Assembly: GCA_039805565.1 (NCBI GenBank)
Contig: JBDLTZ010000195.1
Location: forward strand, 1 to 42,888
Source: CALJIC01 sp039805565
GTDB taxonomy: Bacteria > Chloroflexota > Chloroflexia > Chloroflexales > Roseiflexaceae
Length of the DNA: 42,888 nucleotides
Reading direction: 5' to 3'
The position numbers were made by a program, and so were the translations under genes. Numbering within the stretch: the stretch's first letter is position 1; each line of letters begins with the position of its first letter. This document shows, piece by piece, positions 7,703 through 15,662 of this stretch. Under the pieces are notes generated by a model. That model ran no database searches, was not told where the DNA came from, and saw nothing but the letters and a program-made list of their open reading frames with translations.

Positions 7703-8602
7703 TCAGCGGCTGCTGAAGGCGTGCAGCCCGCCGGGCCGATCGTCGCGCTGGTCGTCAGGCGTGAGCCAGGTCAGCCGCGACACCTCGCCGGCGCACGGCC
7801 CGTACGCGAGGAGCCTGATCGGCCGCCTGCGCGCCTCTTCGCGCAGCCGCTCAAGCACGTCGCGCAGGATCGCCCCTGTGAAGGGCGTGTACATGTAGAA
7901 GACTGTCCCCTCCACGTAGTCCGCCGCGCGCGCGTCCGTGTTGACGAACGCTACGCCCGTGAGGCCGAGGTCGGCCGTGCGCGCCGTGGCGGCCTCGCAG
8001 TAGGCGGCCTCGACCTCGACGCCCCTGGCGCGCGCCCCGGTGAGCAGGTGCACCAAGATCGGCACGTGCCCCAGCCCAGACCCGATATCGTAGAGCACGT
8101 CGGCCTCCGTGAGCCGCGCCCGCTCCACGATCTCGAAGATAACGCGTGCCGGCGTCTGCTGGTACGAGACCATCTCCGCCTCGCGCGCGCCGGCCTCATC
8201 AGGGATCGCAGCGATCCCCAGCAGCCCATTCACGAACAGGTCGAGCGCGTCGTAGCCGGGAGCCTCCTCGTCGCGGCCGCGGGCCTCGTGGTGCACGTAG
8301 GAGGCCACAATATCCCTGAGCGCCGCGCGCCTGTGCCTTCCCGCGCGCAGCTCCGCCCGGAGCCGCTGGAACAGGCCGTCATCGACCTCCTCCAACGCGC
8401 GCCTGACGCCCTGCGCGCGAAGCAGCAGCAGGCGCAGCGTGTCAGGCGCGCGCGCCGTGTGCAGCAGCCCCTCGATCCGGTCGATGACGTGGACCTCGAG
8501 CGCGTCGAGCGCGAGCGTGCGGCTGGCGAAGCGAGCTTCCTCGTAGAGCGAGGGGTCGTCCTCGACGGCCGCGAGCGCCGCCTGTATCTCGGAGATGATC
8601 AT
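7703..8602 (-). CDS. Class I SAM-dependent methyltransferase-like protein
   Basis: 299 residues. The first 140 residues are helical and unrecognised. The SAM-binding motif I is DIGSGLGHVP (Asp172 to Pro180), preceded by an EMVSYQQTP segment at 143-151 often seen just before the fold in this group. Later strands are GVEVEAAYCE (acidic end of strand 2) and FVNTDARAADYVEGTVFYMYTPF, where the NPPF-type substrate motif would lie. Substrate unknown. The 5' end is unusual: the probable -10 (TACAAT, 8622-8627) is only 19 bp before ATG 8602 and there is no Shine-Dalgarno, so the mRNA may be almost leaderless. The word ATGATCAT occurs twice around the start. Confidence 0.7.
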   Translation of the reverse strand: MIISEIQAALAAVEDDPSLYEEARFASRTLALDALEVHVIDRIEGLLHTARAPDTLRLLLLRAQGVRRALEEVDDGLFQRLRAELRAGRHRRAALRDIVASYVHHEARGRDEEAPGYDALDLFVNGLLGIAAIPDEAGAREAEMVSYQQTPARVIFEIVERARLTEADVLYDIGSGLGHVPILVHLLTGARARGVEVEAAYCEAATARTADLGLTGVAFVNTDARAADYVEGTVFYMYTPFTGAILRDVLERLREEARRRPIRLLAYGPCAGEVSRLTWLTPDDQRDDRPGGLHAFSSR

Positions 8603-8632
8603 AAGATGATCATAGGAGGCGATTGTAGGGGA

Positions 8633-8676
8633 CCCGATCCCGTCCGGTGGACGTGCACGTGTCGGACGGGATCGGG
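8633..8676. repeat. 14-bp perfect stem-loop between M20 peptidase and methyltransferase
   Basis: CCCGATCCCGTCCG (8633-8646) pairs perfectly with CGGACGGGATCGGG (8663-8676). The 16-nt loop itself contains the palindrome ACGTGCACGT. It lies 17 bp after the peptidase stop and just upstream of the probable methyltransferase promoter. No T-run follows on either strand, so it is more likely an RNA 3'-end stabiliser or a protein-binding dyad than an intrinsic terminator. Confidence 0.55.
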
Positions 8677-8692
8677 GCAGAATGCGAAGGGC

Positions 8693-9841
8693 CTACCGCA
8701 GCACGTCCGTCGCGAGGCGCAGCAGCACCCGCACCGCCGCCGCGATGCTCGGCACGTCCACCCACTCGTCAGCCTGGTGCGCGCCGGCGCCGTACGGCCC
8801 GAACTGCACCGTCGGGATGCTCAGGTCGGTCGAGAAGTAGTTGCTGTCCGCCACGCCGGCCATGTAGCCGTAGTTCGGCGCGTGCCCGGCCTCGGCCTCG
8901 TAGGCCGCCCCGAAGCGCTGCACGAACGGGTGCTCTGGGCTGATCTCCCACGGCGGGTAGTACGGCGGGTCGATCGCGAACTCGAAGCGCGCCGGGGAGT
9001 CGAGCGACGCCGCCAGGTCGCGCATCTCGGCCAGTACGCGCTCGTCGGTCTCGCCCGGCACGGTGTGGCGGTTGATCGTGAACGTGGCGCGCTCGGGCAC
9101 CGTGATCACGTACTGCGCGTTGCCGCTGTGCAGCGAGAGGACCGACTGGGTGGCCTTCAGGATCGGGTGCTGCCCGAGCGGCATCTCCTCCAGCCGCGCC
9201 ACCAGCTTGCCTGCCTCCACCGCCGCGTTGATGCCGAAGTGCGGCTCAGAACCATGCGAGGCCTTGCCGTACACCTCGCCGCGCACCAGCACCTTGCCCA
9301 CCCCGCCGAGCATCGGCCGCTCCCACGAGGGCTCGGTCACGATGCAGTAGTCGGCCGTGATGCCGGCCTCCACCAGCGCCCGCGCCCCGATCGAGTAGGC
9401 CTCCTCGTCCACCACCGACGTCACGATCACCGTGCCGCGCCACAGGTCGCGCCGCTGGTGCAGCGCGCGCGCCGCCAGCAGCATGGCGGCCACACCGGAC
9501 TTCATGTCGAAGGCACCCAGGCCGTAGAGCCGGTCGCCGTCGCGCCGCCCCTGCCACGGGTCACAGCTCCAGCCCTCGGCAGCCAGCACCGTGTCGACGT
9601 GGCCGTTGAGCAGCAGCGTCGGCCCGTCGCCGTTCTCGATGCGCGCCACCACGTTCGGGCGCCCTTCGTCCCTCGTGGGAGTCAGCTCCGCGCGGATGCC
9701 GTGGCGCTCCAGCCACGCTGCCACCGTCCGCTGCACCTCGCCCTCCTCGCCCGGGTAGCTGCGGATCGCCACCAGCTGCGCCGTAAGCGCTGCGCACTCC
9801 TCCTGGTCCACCGCCTCCCCAAGCCAGGCTGAAATGGTCAT
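8693..9841 (-). CDS. M20-family metallopeptidase (ArgE/DapE/CPG2 type)
   Basis: 382 residues. Metal ligands: His81 in NGHVDTV, Asp112 in AFDMKSG (the bridging Asp), Glu146-Glu147 in VVDEEA (catalytic base and ligand), and a C-terminal His in GAGAHQADE. A dimerisation (lid) domain is inserted in the middle, with HGSEPHFG. The family uses two zinc ions to hydrolyse amide bonds of N-acyl amino acids, succinyl-diaminopimelate or small peptides; sequence alone does not choose among them. GAGGAA about 8 nt upstream supports ATG 9841. A -35/-10 promoter lies at 9907-9935. No arginine or lysine biosynthesis genes are adjacent, so a peptidase or acyl-amino-acid salvage role is as likely as biosynthesis. 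Confidence 0.85.
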   Translation of the reverse strand: MTISAWLGEAVDQEECAALTAQLVAIRSYPGEEGEVQRTVAAWLERHGIRAELTPTRDEGRPNVVARIENGDGPTLLLNGHVDTVLAAEGWSCDPWQGRRDGDRLYGLGAFDMKSGVAAMLLAARALHQRRDLWRGTVIVTSVVDEEAYSIGARALVEAGITADYCIVTEPSWERPMLGGVGKVLVRGEVYGKASHGSEPHFGINAAVEAGKLVARLEEMPLGQHPILKATQSVLSLHSGNAQYVITVPERATFTINRHTVPGETDERVLAEMRDLAASLDSPARFEFAIDPPYYPPWEISPEHPFVQRFGAAYEAEAGHAPNYGYMAGVADSNYFSTDLSIPTVQFGPYGAGAHQADEWVDVPSIAAAVRVLLRLATDVLR

Positions 9842-9906
9842 GATGTTGTTCCTCGTCGGCTGTGTCTGCCGTATCTCACGCGGGGCCGCACTGCGTCCTC
9901 GTCGCT

Positions 9907-9935
9907 ATGATACGGCAGTCCCGGCGGGCTGGCAA
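9907..9935 (-). promoter_or_regulatory. Sigma-70-type promoter for the M20 peptidase
   Basis: On the minus strand TTGCCA (9930-9935; 5 of 6 to TTGACA) is followed after 17 bp by TATCAT (9907-9912). The -10 lies 66 bp before ATG 9841. Confidence 0.55.
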
Positions 9936-10093
9936 CGCGAGGGACAGGAAAACAGCCCCGCGCGCTGGGAACCAGCCCCAAACGAGCTGCTCACCAAGGA
10001 CCTGTCGCTGGTGTCGCCCGACGTCGAGGGGTGCTGGAGAGCGCCCGTCGCAGCGCCCGGTGAGCCTCGACGCCGAGTAGCCCGCGCTGAGTC

Positions 10094-10139
10094 GCAGAGG
10101 GCAGAGAGAACAGCATCGCGTGTCCTCTCTGCCCTCTGC
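10094..10139. repeat. 15-bp perfect hairpin of GCAGAGGG/GCAGAGAG words
   Basis: GCAGAGGGCAGAGAG (10094-10108) and CTCTCTGCCCTCTGC (10125-10139) are exact reverse complements with a 16-nt loop. Each arm is a tandem repeat of an 8-nt word close to the CACAGAGG word of the repeats at 1822 and 11627. Confidence 0.55.
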
Positions 10140-10200
10140 TGTGGACGCGTGTCAGCGAGGAACAATCAATTCCGTATTTTTTTATCCGCCAGGATTGCTA

Positions 10201-10206
10201 TATAAT
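10201..10206 (+). promoter_or_regulatory. -10 element of the CpXC gene promoter
   Basis: Perfect TATAAT preceded by TTGCTA; the AT-rich stretch 10176-10184 sits at the -35/UP position, but no TTGACA is visible. Transcription would start near 10213, 64 nt before the ATG, so the leader includes the terminator at 10232-10256. Confidence 0.5.
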
Positions 10207-10231
10207 GCCGTCAGACACACTCGCTCTTGCG

Positions 10232-10256
10232 CGCCGGGATGCCCGGCGTTTTTTTT
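10232..10256 (+). terminator. Intrinsic terminator inside the leader of the CpXC gene
   Basis: CGCCGGG-ATG-CCCGGCG is a 7-bp GC stem with a 3-nt loop followed directly by eight T (10249-10256), a textbook Rho-independent terminator. It lies between the TATAAT at 10201 and the ATG at 10277 and points into the gene, only about 20 nt after the probable start of transcription. Either it attenuates this gene or it ends a tiny upstream transcript and a promoter inside 10249-10270 drives the gene. Confidence 0.75.
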
Positions 10257-10276
10257 GAGAAAGGACTCTGTCAGCC

Positions 10277-11608
10277 ATGTCTGTTGCTCCGCCGCAGGTG
10301 GTCCAGCTCAGCTGCCCGAACTGCCGGTCGCCCATGCAGGCGCAGATCTTCACGCTGGTGGACGGTGGCCGCCAGCCGGAGCTGAAGTCGCGCCTGCTCG
10401 CCGGGCAGCTCAACGCCGGCGTCTGCGGGAGCTGCGGCTACCCGGTGATGCTGGCCGCGCCGCTGATCTACCACGACGCTGCCAAGCAGCTTTGCCTGGT
10501 GCACTTCCCGCAGCAGCTCAACGCCCGCCCCGAGGAGCAGGAGCGCTTCATCGGCGACGCCACCGGCGTGCTGATGCGAACCCTGCCGCCCGAGGCGCCG
10601 CGCGGCTATCTGCTCGCGCCGAGGCGCTTCCTGACGCTCAGCACCCTCGTGGACACCATCCTCGAGGCCGACGGCATCTCGAAGGAGATGATCCAGGCCC
10701 AGCGCGCGCGTGTCGAGCTCATCAGTCTCCTTGCTGAGGCCTACGATCAGGGCGAGGAGGCGCTGGCCGCCGCCGCCGCAGGCGTGAAGGACCAGCTCGA
10801 TATTGAGTTCTTCGCCGCGCTCGCCGCCTTCGCCGAGGCCAGCGCGCGCTCGGGCAGCATCGAGTCGGCCGAGATGCTGCTCGGCCTGCGCGAGAAGCTG
10901 ATCGAGATCACCGGCTTCGACGCGGACGGCGCGGGCGCCGAGGGCGAGGGGGAGGACTTCGACACCGCCGAGGTGATGGAGCGGCTCGCCTCAGCCCCCG
11001 ATGACGAGCTCGAGACGTTGATCGGCGAGCTGCGCCCGGCGATCGACTACAGCTTCTACGAGCTGCTCACCGCGCGCATCGACGCCGCCGAGCAGGCCGG
11101 GAGGCTCGTCGAGGCCGAGCGCCTCACCGAGCGCCGCACCCTCATCCGCGAGACTGTCGAGCGTATGGACCAGCAGGCGCAAGAGCTGTTCGAGGTCGGC
11201 GCCAAGGTCCTGGCTGAGGTGATGGACGCCACCGACCCGCGCGAGGCGCTGCGGAAGCACGCCGCAACGCTGGACGAGGCGTTCATGCTGGTGCTGGAGA
11301 CGAACATGGGCGCCGCCGAGCGCGCCGGCCGGGGCGACGTGGTCGAGCGCCTGGCTGCCATCCGCCAGATGGCCGCCGAGGTGATCGAGGAGTCGCTCAC
11401 GCCCGAGGAGCGCCTGATCAACCAGCTGCTCCAGGCCGAGACGCCGCAGGACGCCACCCGGGTGCTGCGGCAGCACACCCATATGATCAGCACCGCCTTC
11501 GTCAAGCGCCTCAACGAGCTGGCGGACGATATGGACAAGAGCGGCCGCAAGCCGTTCGCCGATCGCCTGCGCCAGCTGGGACGCGAGGCCGGCGCCATGC
11601 TGTTCTAG
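10277..11608 (+). CDS. CpXC-domain protein with long helical C-terminal region
   Basis: 443 residues. The N terminus is a CpXC (cysteine-rich, zinc-binding) domain: SCPNC (Cys13, Cys16) and VCGSCGYP (Cys50, Cys53), followed by PLIYHDAAKQLCLVHFP, which resembles the shared core of that family. After about residue 120 the protein is acidic and helical, with two to three loosely repeated units (for example FEVGAKVLAEVMDATDPREA and LLQAETPQDATRVLRQHT). It is probably cytosolic; the family has no established biochemical function. AAGGA lies 11 nt before ATG 10277. The leader contains an intrinsic terminator, which implies conditional expression. The next gene converges and is separated by a palindromic repeat. 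Confidence 0.8.
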   Translation: MSVAPPQVVQLSCPNCRSPMQAQIFTLVDGGRQPELKSRLLAGQLNAGVCGSCGYPVMLAAPLIYHDAAKQLCLVHFPQQLNARPEEQERFIGDATGVLMRTLPPEAPRGYLLAPRRFLTLSTLVDTILEADGISKEMIQAQRARVELISLLAEAYDQGEEALAAAAAGVKDQLDIEFFAALAAFAEASARSGSIESAEMLLGLREKLIEITGFDADGAGAEGEGEDFDTAEVMERLASAPDDELETLIGELRPAIDYSFYELLTARIDAAEQAGRLVEAERLTERRTLIRETVERMDQQAQELFEVGAKVLAEVMDATDPREALRKHAATLDEAFMLVLETNMGAAERAGRGDVVERLAAIRQMAAEVIEESLTPEERLINQLLQAETPQDATRVLRQHTHMISTAFVKRLNELADDMDKSGRKPFADRLRQLGREAGAMLF

Positions 11609-11626
11609 CGGCCCGATCGGGTCATC

Positions 11627-11694
11627 GCCACAGAGGACACAGATGACACAGAGGACGTGCCCGCCTTCTGCCGCGGTGTCCTCTGTGCGCTCTG
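11627..11694. repeat. CACAGAGGAC palindromic repeat between convergent genes
   Basis: CACAGAGGACAC (11629-11640) is exactly complementary to GTGTCCTCTGTG (11676-11687), and the same word recurs in the left arm (CACAGAGGAC, 11647-11656), so the dyad can pair in two registers. It fills the 99-bp gap between two converging stops. It belongs to the same word family as the elements at 1822-1904 and 10094-10139. Confidence 0.6.
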
Positions 11695-11707
11695 CGGCAG
11701 ACGAACG

Positions 11708-12127
11708 CTACGCGCCCGCCCCCTGCTCCATCTCGGCGCGCGCCTGCTTGGCGAGCTGCTCCAGCCGCACGTTGACGATCTCCTGCCACTGCGCGGCCTC
11801 CGTGTCCTCCAGCGCCCCCCCGCCGTACTTCAGCTCCATCGCCATATCCCAGCCCTTGCGTGATGCGAACCTCTCCAACTGCTCGCGGCGCTCCTGCGGC
11901 CAGCGCTCGATGAAGCGCTGGAACGCGCGCGCCAGCTTCCCCGAGCCGTCCGGGTTGAGCGACGGCAGCGGGAACGTGTCGTGCTCGTCGTGCGCGACCT
12001 CAGCCTTCTTAGCCGAGGTGTAGAAGATTGTCTGGCAGGTCCGGCAGCAGCGGTACTCGCCGGCCCCCTCGAAGGACGCTGGGTTGCTCGCGATCGCCCC
12101 AATCAGCATGCGGTCGGTGATGGCCAT
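11708..12127 (-). CDS. Unknown small protein with a CCHH zinc-finger-like site
   Basis: 139 residues; I do not recognise a family. Residues 28-49 form Cys28-x2-Cys31-x14-His46-x2-His49, the spacing of a C2H2-type zinc site, with an extra Cys27. The rest is mixed polar: an aromatic and basic middle (RAFQRFIERWPQERREQ) and a C-terminal amphipathic helix with EIVNVRLEQLAKQARAE. No signal peptide or membrane segment. The start is ATG 12127, with GGAAG about 4 nt upstream, rather than the in-frame ATG at 12217, which has no ribosome-binding site. A plausible extended -10 (TGC-TATGCT on the minus strand) is near 12213-12221. A nucleic-acid or protein-binding role would fit the finger, but this is inference. 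Confidence 0.65.
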   Translation of the reverse strand: MAITDRMLIGAIASNPASFEGAGEYRCCRTCQTIFYTSAKKAEVAHDEHDTFPLPSLNPDGSGKLARAFQRFIERWPQERREQLERFASRKGWDMAMELKYGGGALEDTEAAQWQEIVNVRLEQLAKQARAEMEQGAGA

Positions 12128-12295
12128 TGTGCTTCCCTGGTATATTTTACAGCTCTTAGTCGGCGCGCCCCTTCCAGATGCGGTGCGCCCGCCATCAAGC
12201 TCTCTTTTTTGGAGCATAGCATACTACAGACCATTTGTATAGTGGACCGGCTCCCGCAGCGTCGGTAGGGCCTCCCGGCCCGGCGTTCGCTACCG

Positions 12296-12304
12296 TGTTA
12301 TAAT
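12296..12304 (+). promoter_or_regulatory. Extended -10 promoter for the pyrophosphatase-Nudix operon
   Basis: TGT-TATAAT, a perfect -10 with TGn extension, 70 bp before the ATG at 12375. There is no convincing -35. Confidence 0.55.
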
Positions 12305-12374
12305 GACATGAGAGCGCCGCCGGCCGGTACCAGCGAAGGCGATGGCGCTAAGACGAAGATCATCGGGAGCAGAC

Positions 12375-12923
12375 ATGAACCTCTGGCACGAGCTCGACCC
12401 AGGCCCCAACACCCCAGACGTCATTCATACGGTGGTGGAGATCCCCAAAGGCTCGCGCAATAAGTACGAATATCATAAGCAGACCGGCGCGTTCAAGCTC
12501 GACCGGGTGCTCTACTCGGCCGTGCACTACCCTGGCGACTACGGCTTCATCCCGCAGACCTACTACGACGACGGGGACCCGCTCGACGTGCTGGTGATGA
12601 CCAACCTGCCCACCTTCACGGGCTGCATCGTCGAGGCGCGCCCGATCGGCATGTTCCGCATGCTGGACCGCGGCGAGGCCGACGACAAGATCCTCGCCGT
12701 GCTGCACTACGACCCGTTCTTCGCGGGCTACTTGAACTTCACCGAGCTGCCGGCCCACTACATCAAGGAGGTCGAGCACTTCTTCGCGGTGTACAAGGAC
12801 CTGGAGGGGGCGCGCGTCGAGCCGATCGGCTGGGAAAGCGCGGACGTGGCCAAGGAGCGCATCCGCTACTCGATCAACCACTACTGGGATATGCGCGCCG
12901 GCCGTCTGCCCAAGCGCGTCTAG
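12375..12923 (+). CDS. ppa: Family I inorganic pyrophosphatase
   Basis: 182 residues, the usual size of the soluble family I enzyme. The signature with three metal-binding aspartates is present as DDGDPLDVLV near residues 63-72; upstream are EIPKGSRNKYEY and DYGFIPQTYY, which line the active site. It hydrolyses pyrophosphate to two phosphates with Mg2+ in the cytosol and so pulls forward nucleic-acid, protein and sugar-nucleotide synthesis. The start is ATG 12375, because GGGAG lies 6 nt upstream and family members begin close to this point; the longer frame from 12342 lacks a ribosome-binding site. The Nudix gene follows after 18 bp, so the two are probably one operon of pyrophosphate and diphosphate metabolism. 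Confidence 0.95.
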   Translation: MNLWHELDPGPNTPDVIHTVVEIPKGSRNKYEYHKQTGAFKLDRVLYSAVHYPGDYGFIPQTYYDDGDPLDVLVMTNLPTFTGCIVEARPIGMFRMLDRGEADDKILAVLHYDPFFAGYLNFTELPAHYIKEVEHFFAVYKDLEGARVEPIGWESADVAKERIRYSINHYWDMRAGRLPKRV

Positions 12924-12941
12924 CGCCTGCGCTGGGGAAGC

Positions 12942-13400
12942 ATGGCCACACACGACCACCGCGCGCCGCGTGAGCAGCGCACCGCATACTCCGCCGGCGG
13001 CGTCATCTACCGCACGAACGGCAAGAGCCTGGAGGTGGCCCTCATCGCGACGAACGAGAGTCGTCGGTGGGGGCTGCCGAAGGGCCACGTCCGCCGCGGA
13101 GAGACGGCCGAGGCTGCGGCGGTGCGCGAGATCGCCGAGGAGACGGGCCTGCACGGCAACGTCCAGCGCCACTTGGCGACGATCGAGTACTGGTTTCGCG
13201 CCGGCCCAACCCGCATCCACAAGTACGTGGACCTGTTCCTGGTGCGCTATGTGGATGGGGTGCTCCTGCCGCAGCAGGCTGAGGTGGACGACGCCCGCTG
13301 GTTCTCGATCGCAGAGGCGATCGATCTGGCAAGCTTCGCCCGCGAGCGGGACGTGCTGGAGCGCGTGCAGCGCATGCTTGAGACTGGAGACCTTGTGTGA
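12942..13400 (+). CDS. Nudix hydrolase
   Basis: 152 residues. The full Nudix box is present: Gly48-x5-Glu54-x7-Arg62-Glu63-x2-Glu66-Glu67-x-Gly69-Leu70. The glutamates bind Mg2+ for cleavage of a nucleoside diphosphate linked to another moiety. The N terminus (YSAGGVIYRT) and the WGLPKGHV stretch before the box resemble the Ap4A/dinucleoside polyphosphate or MutT-like groups, but the substrate cannot be fixed. GGGGAAG before ATG 12942 supports the start, and the gene is 18 bp downstream of the pyrophosphatase. Cleavage releases products that pyrophosphatase metabolism can absorb, which fits the pairing. Confidence 0.9.
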   Translation: MATHDHRAPREQRTAYSAGGVIYRTNGKSLEVALIATNESRRWGLPKGHVRRGETAEAAAVREIAEETGLHGNVQRHLATIEYWFRAGPTRIHKYVDLFLVRYVDGVLLPQQAEVDDARWFSIAEAIDLASFARERDVLERVQRMLETGDLV

Positions 13401-13410
13401 TGCCGCAGTC

Positions 13411-13479
13411 GAGGATTGCCGATGATGGATGCGCCTCATCAGCAATCCTCAGCCTGGCACCCCGCAGCGGTGTGCGGGG
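13411..13479. terminator. Two adjacent hairpins between convergent genes
   Basis: Hairpin 1: GAGGATTGC (13411-13419) with GCAATCCTC (13442-13450), continued inside by GATGA/TCATC. Hairpin 2: CCCCGC (13460-13465) with GCGGGG (13474-13479). They start 10 bp after the Nudix stop and stand before the stop of the converging membrane-protein gene. There is no T-run on the plus side. A bidirectional 3'-end signal is likely. Confidence 0.5.
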
Positions 13480-13546
13480 CGGTTGATCCAGAGCCTCACG
13501 CGAGCTCTTGTCTTGCGGGTCGCGCTCGAGCGTTCTGCGCTCAGCT

Positions 13547-15631
13547 CTAGTGCGTCAGCGGCGTCATGGGGATCTTGCCCTCGGCCAGCGTCGCGCTGAT
13601 CCACAGCGCCACCTGCGGCGCGATGATCGCCAGCGCCACCGCGTAGGCCGCCAGCCACCCGAGGCGCCCGCGGGACGCGAGCTCACCCAGCGCCACCCCG
13701 ATCGCCGCCAGCACCAGCGGCAGCGCGAAGTAGAAGTAGCGCACCTGCACGTTCAGCAGCAGGTCCACCATCAGGTAGAACAGCAGCGTCAGCAGCACCG
13801 CTGCAGCGGGCGCGAGGTAGCGTAGCCCCCGCACCTCACCCGAGCTGGGCCCGCGCAGCCCATCCCGCCACACCCCGAGCGCCCGCGCCCGACGCCAGAT
13901 CAGCGCCAGCCCCAGCGGCAGCAGCGCCAGCCCGATGTCGCTGTAGCCGATCCGCAGGCCGTTCACCAGCAGGATGCGGTACCCTGGGAAGAGCACCCCC
14001 GGCTCGCCCCCGCCTGAGATGCCCCCGGCGTTCGGCAGGATCGCCGCCGCTGCGTGTCCGAGCGTCTCGTCGATAATGAAGATGTAGAGCAGCGCGAATG
14101 ACAGCGCGCAGGTGATAGTGTAGCCGGCCCAGCCCCACCAGGAGATCCGGCGCCACGCGAGCGTCAGCAGCGCGAGCGTGAGCCCGAGCCAGGCCACCGC
14201 CAGGAACATTACGCCGATGTGCGAGAGCAGCTGGAACGCCATCAGGACGTAGACCAGCAGCCAGGTGCGGGGCCGCGGGATGCCCCCGGCCGCAAGCAGC
14301 AGCAGCAGCATCGGCGCGGTGAACCACTGGCCGTAGATCTGCGCCGAGAAGCTGTAGGACATCGCGCCGAAGGCCGCGATGTTGCCGGCGTACAGCAGCA
14401 GCGCCAGCCGCGCGGCCTCTTTGCCGCCCCCGAGCCGCCGCGCGAGCAGCGCCACCACCAGCGCCGTGAGCCCGTCCATCGTCGCCAGTGAGCCCTGCAG
14501 CACCGAGCCAAGGTCCTCTGTCAGAGCCGCGAGCGGCATCAGGCCGAGGTACGGCCCTGGCGGGTAGATCGTCAGGCCCTTGGCGAACTCGCCCGAGGGC
14601 GCGATGATCACGAGCTGCCCGCCGATCGTGAGCGTGAGCCGGAACACGTTGCGCCCCAGATCCTGCCCGCCGAAGGTGGGGTAGAGCACCAGGGCGAGCC
14701 GCACGCCGATCGCCAGCAGCGCCAGCGCCCAGAGCAGCCGTACCTCGCGCACGCCGCCCCACGCGGGGGCCGTCGGGTCGCGCGCCTCCTCGGCGGCGGC
14801 GGCGCGCTCCAGCACCGGCAGCGCGATCCAGGTGAGTAGCGCCGTGGCCATCGCCGCCACCGCGAGGCGCGGCATGTAGGCGTGCGCCAGCAGCAGCTCG
14901 CCCACCAGCACCGCGGCCAGGGCCAGCGCCGCCGCGACGAGGGCGAGCGCCTGCCAGCGGAAGCGCCACCCGAGCCGCAGCGCCGTGAGCTGGAGCATGG
15001 CCAGCACGGCGATCTGCGCCAACACGTGACGCGCCATCGGTAGCGGCTGCGCGTCGCGCAGGAACTCGACGCCGAAGCCATCCACCTTGACGCCCAGCCG
15101 CCGTGGGTCGCCCGGCGCCTCGAACGTCTCGCTGCGCAGGTCGAGCAGCAGCGACTCGGCCGCGTCGGGCGGGAGCATCAGCATATAGCGCCGCGGCGTG
15201 GTCTGCGCGTCGAACGTGACCCACGGCCGGCCGTTGAGGGCCAGCGAGAGCGCTGCCGTCTCGGGCCGCCCGCCCAGGTCCAGGTCCAGCAGTGCGTGCC
15301 GCGTGACGCCGATCTGGGTGAGGTAGAGCCGGCTGCTCTCGGTGGTCCAACGGTAGGTGCCGTCCTCGGCCGACTCCTGGCGGTGCGTGCTGGTGAGGAA
15401 GTACTTGTCGCGGAAGTTGCCGACGTCCACGTAGTACTCGCCGGGGTGCACCCGCAGCAGCGCGATGTCTGCCACCAGCACGAGCAGCGCGGCGGCAAGA
15501 ATGAGGAGCAGGCTCCGCAGCATACCGGAGCGACTTAGCGTGAACGGCGCGGCGCCACTGGTGGCCGCGCGCCCCACAGGGGGTGCGATCGGGCCGCTCA
15601 GGGGCCGGGCACTGACGTCGTGTGTTGTCAT
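13547..15631 (-). CDS. Large polytopic membrane protein, GT-C-like
   Basis: 694 residues. A proline- and alanine-rich cytosolic N terminus, a first membrane helix at about 36-60, an extracytoplasmic beta-rich region of about 140 residues (60-205), then at least ten further hydrophobic helices. GLTIYPPGPYLGLMPL resembles the YPP-containing loop of GT-C enzymes (family 39 and relatives), which transfer sugars from polyprenyl carriers outside the membrane. I cannot see the diagnostic acidic pair clearly, so the enzymatic call is tentative; such proteins are common and poorly studied in Chloroflexota. GGGAAGAG before ATG 15631 and an extended -10 at 15663-15671 support the start. Confidence 0.65.
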   Translation of the reverse strand: MTTHDVSARPLSGPIAPPVGRAATSGAAPFTLSRSGMLRSLLLILAAALLVLVADIALLRVHPGEYYVDVGNFRDKYFLTSTHRQESAEDGTYRWTTESSRLYLTQIGVTRHALLDLDLGGRPETAALSLALNGRPWVTFDAQTTPRRYMLMLPPDAAESLLLDLRSETFEAPGDPRRLGVKVDGFGVEFLRDAQPLPMARHVLAQIAVLAMLQLTALRLGWRFRWQALALVAAALALAAVLVGELLLAHAYMPRLAVAAMATALLTWIALPVLERAAAAEEARDPTAPAWGGVREVRLLWALALLAIGVRLALVLYPTFGGQDLGRNVFRLTLTIGGQLVIIAPSGEFAKGLTIYPPGPYLGLMPLAALTEDLGSVLQGSLATMDGLTALVVALLARRLGGGKEAARLALLLYAGNIAAFGAMSYSFSAQIYGQWFTAPMLLLLLAAGGIPRPRTWLLVYVLMAFQLLSHIGVMFLAVAWLGLTLALLTLAWRRISWWGWAGYTITCALSFALLYIFIIDETLGHAAAAILPNAGGISGGGEPGVLFPGYRILLVNGLRIGYSDIGLALLPLGLALIWRRARALGVWRDGLRGPSSGEVRGLRYLAPAAAVLLTLLFYLMVDLLLNVQVRYFYFALPLVLAAIGVALGELASRGRLGWLAAYAVALAIIAPQVALWISATLAEGKIPMTPLTH

Positions 15632-15662
15632 TCGGTCTCTTCCCGCAGGCTAAACGCGGGAC

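Larger units (their letters stand above)
9842..10276. other. 435-bp divergent intergenic region
   Basis: Between the M20 peptidase (leftward) and the CpXC gene (rightward). It holds the M20 promoter (9907-9935), a tandem-word hairpin (10094-10139), an AT-rich stretch around 10170-10200 and the CpXC promoter plus leader terminator (10201-10256). The part from 9940 to 10090 has no open frame with a ribosome-binding site and no RNA family I recognise. Confidence 0.5.

Noticed and set aside
8633..8676. Rho-independent terminator
   Set aside because: The stem is perfect, but no T-run follows on either strand, so it is listed as a hairpin only.
7646..9832. 728-residue open frame on the plus strand
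   Set aside because: It is antisense to the methyltransferase and M20 peptidase, is rich in Arg, His, Ala and Val, and shows no family motif. Long stop-free antisense frames are expected at this GC content.
9940..10090. Small RNA or riboswitch in the M20-CpXC gap
   Set aside because: A weak CGTCGAGG/CCTCGACG inverted repeat is present, but there is no promoter-terminator pair around it and no known RNA consensus.
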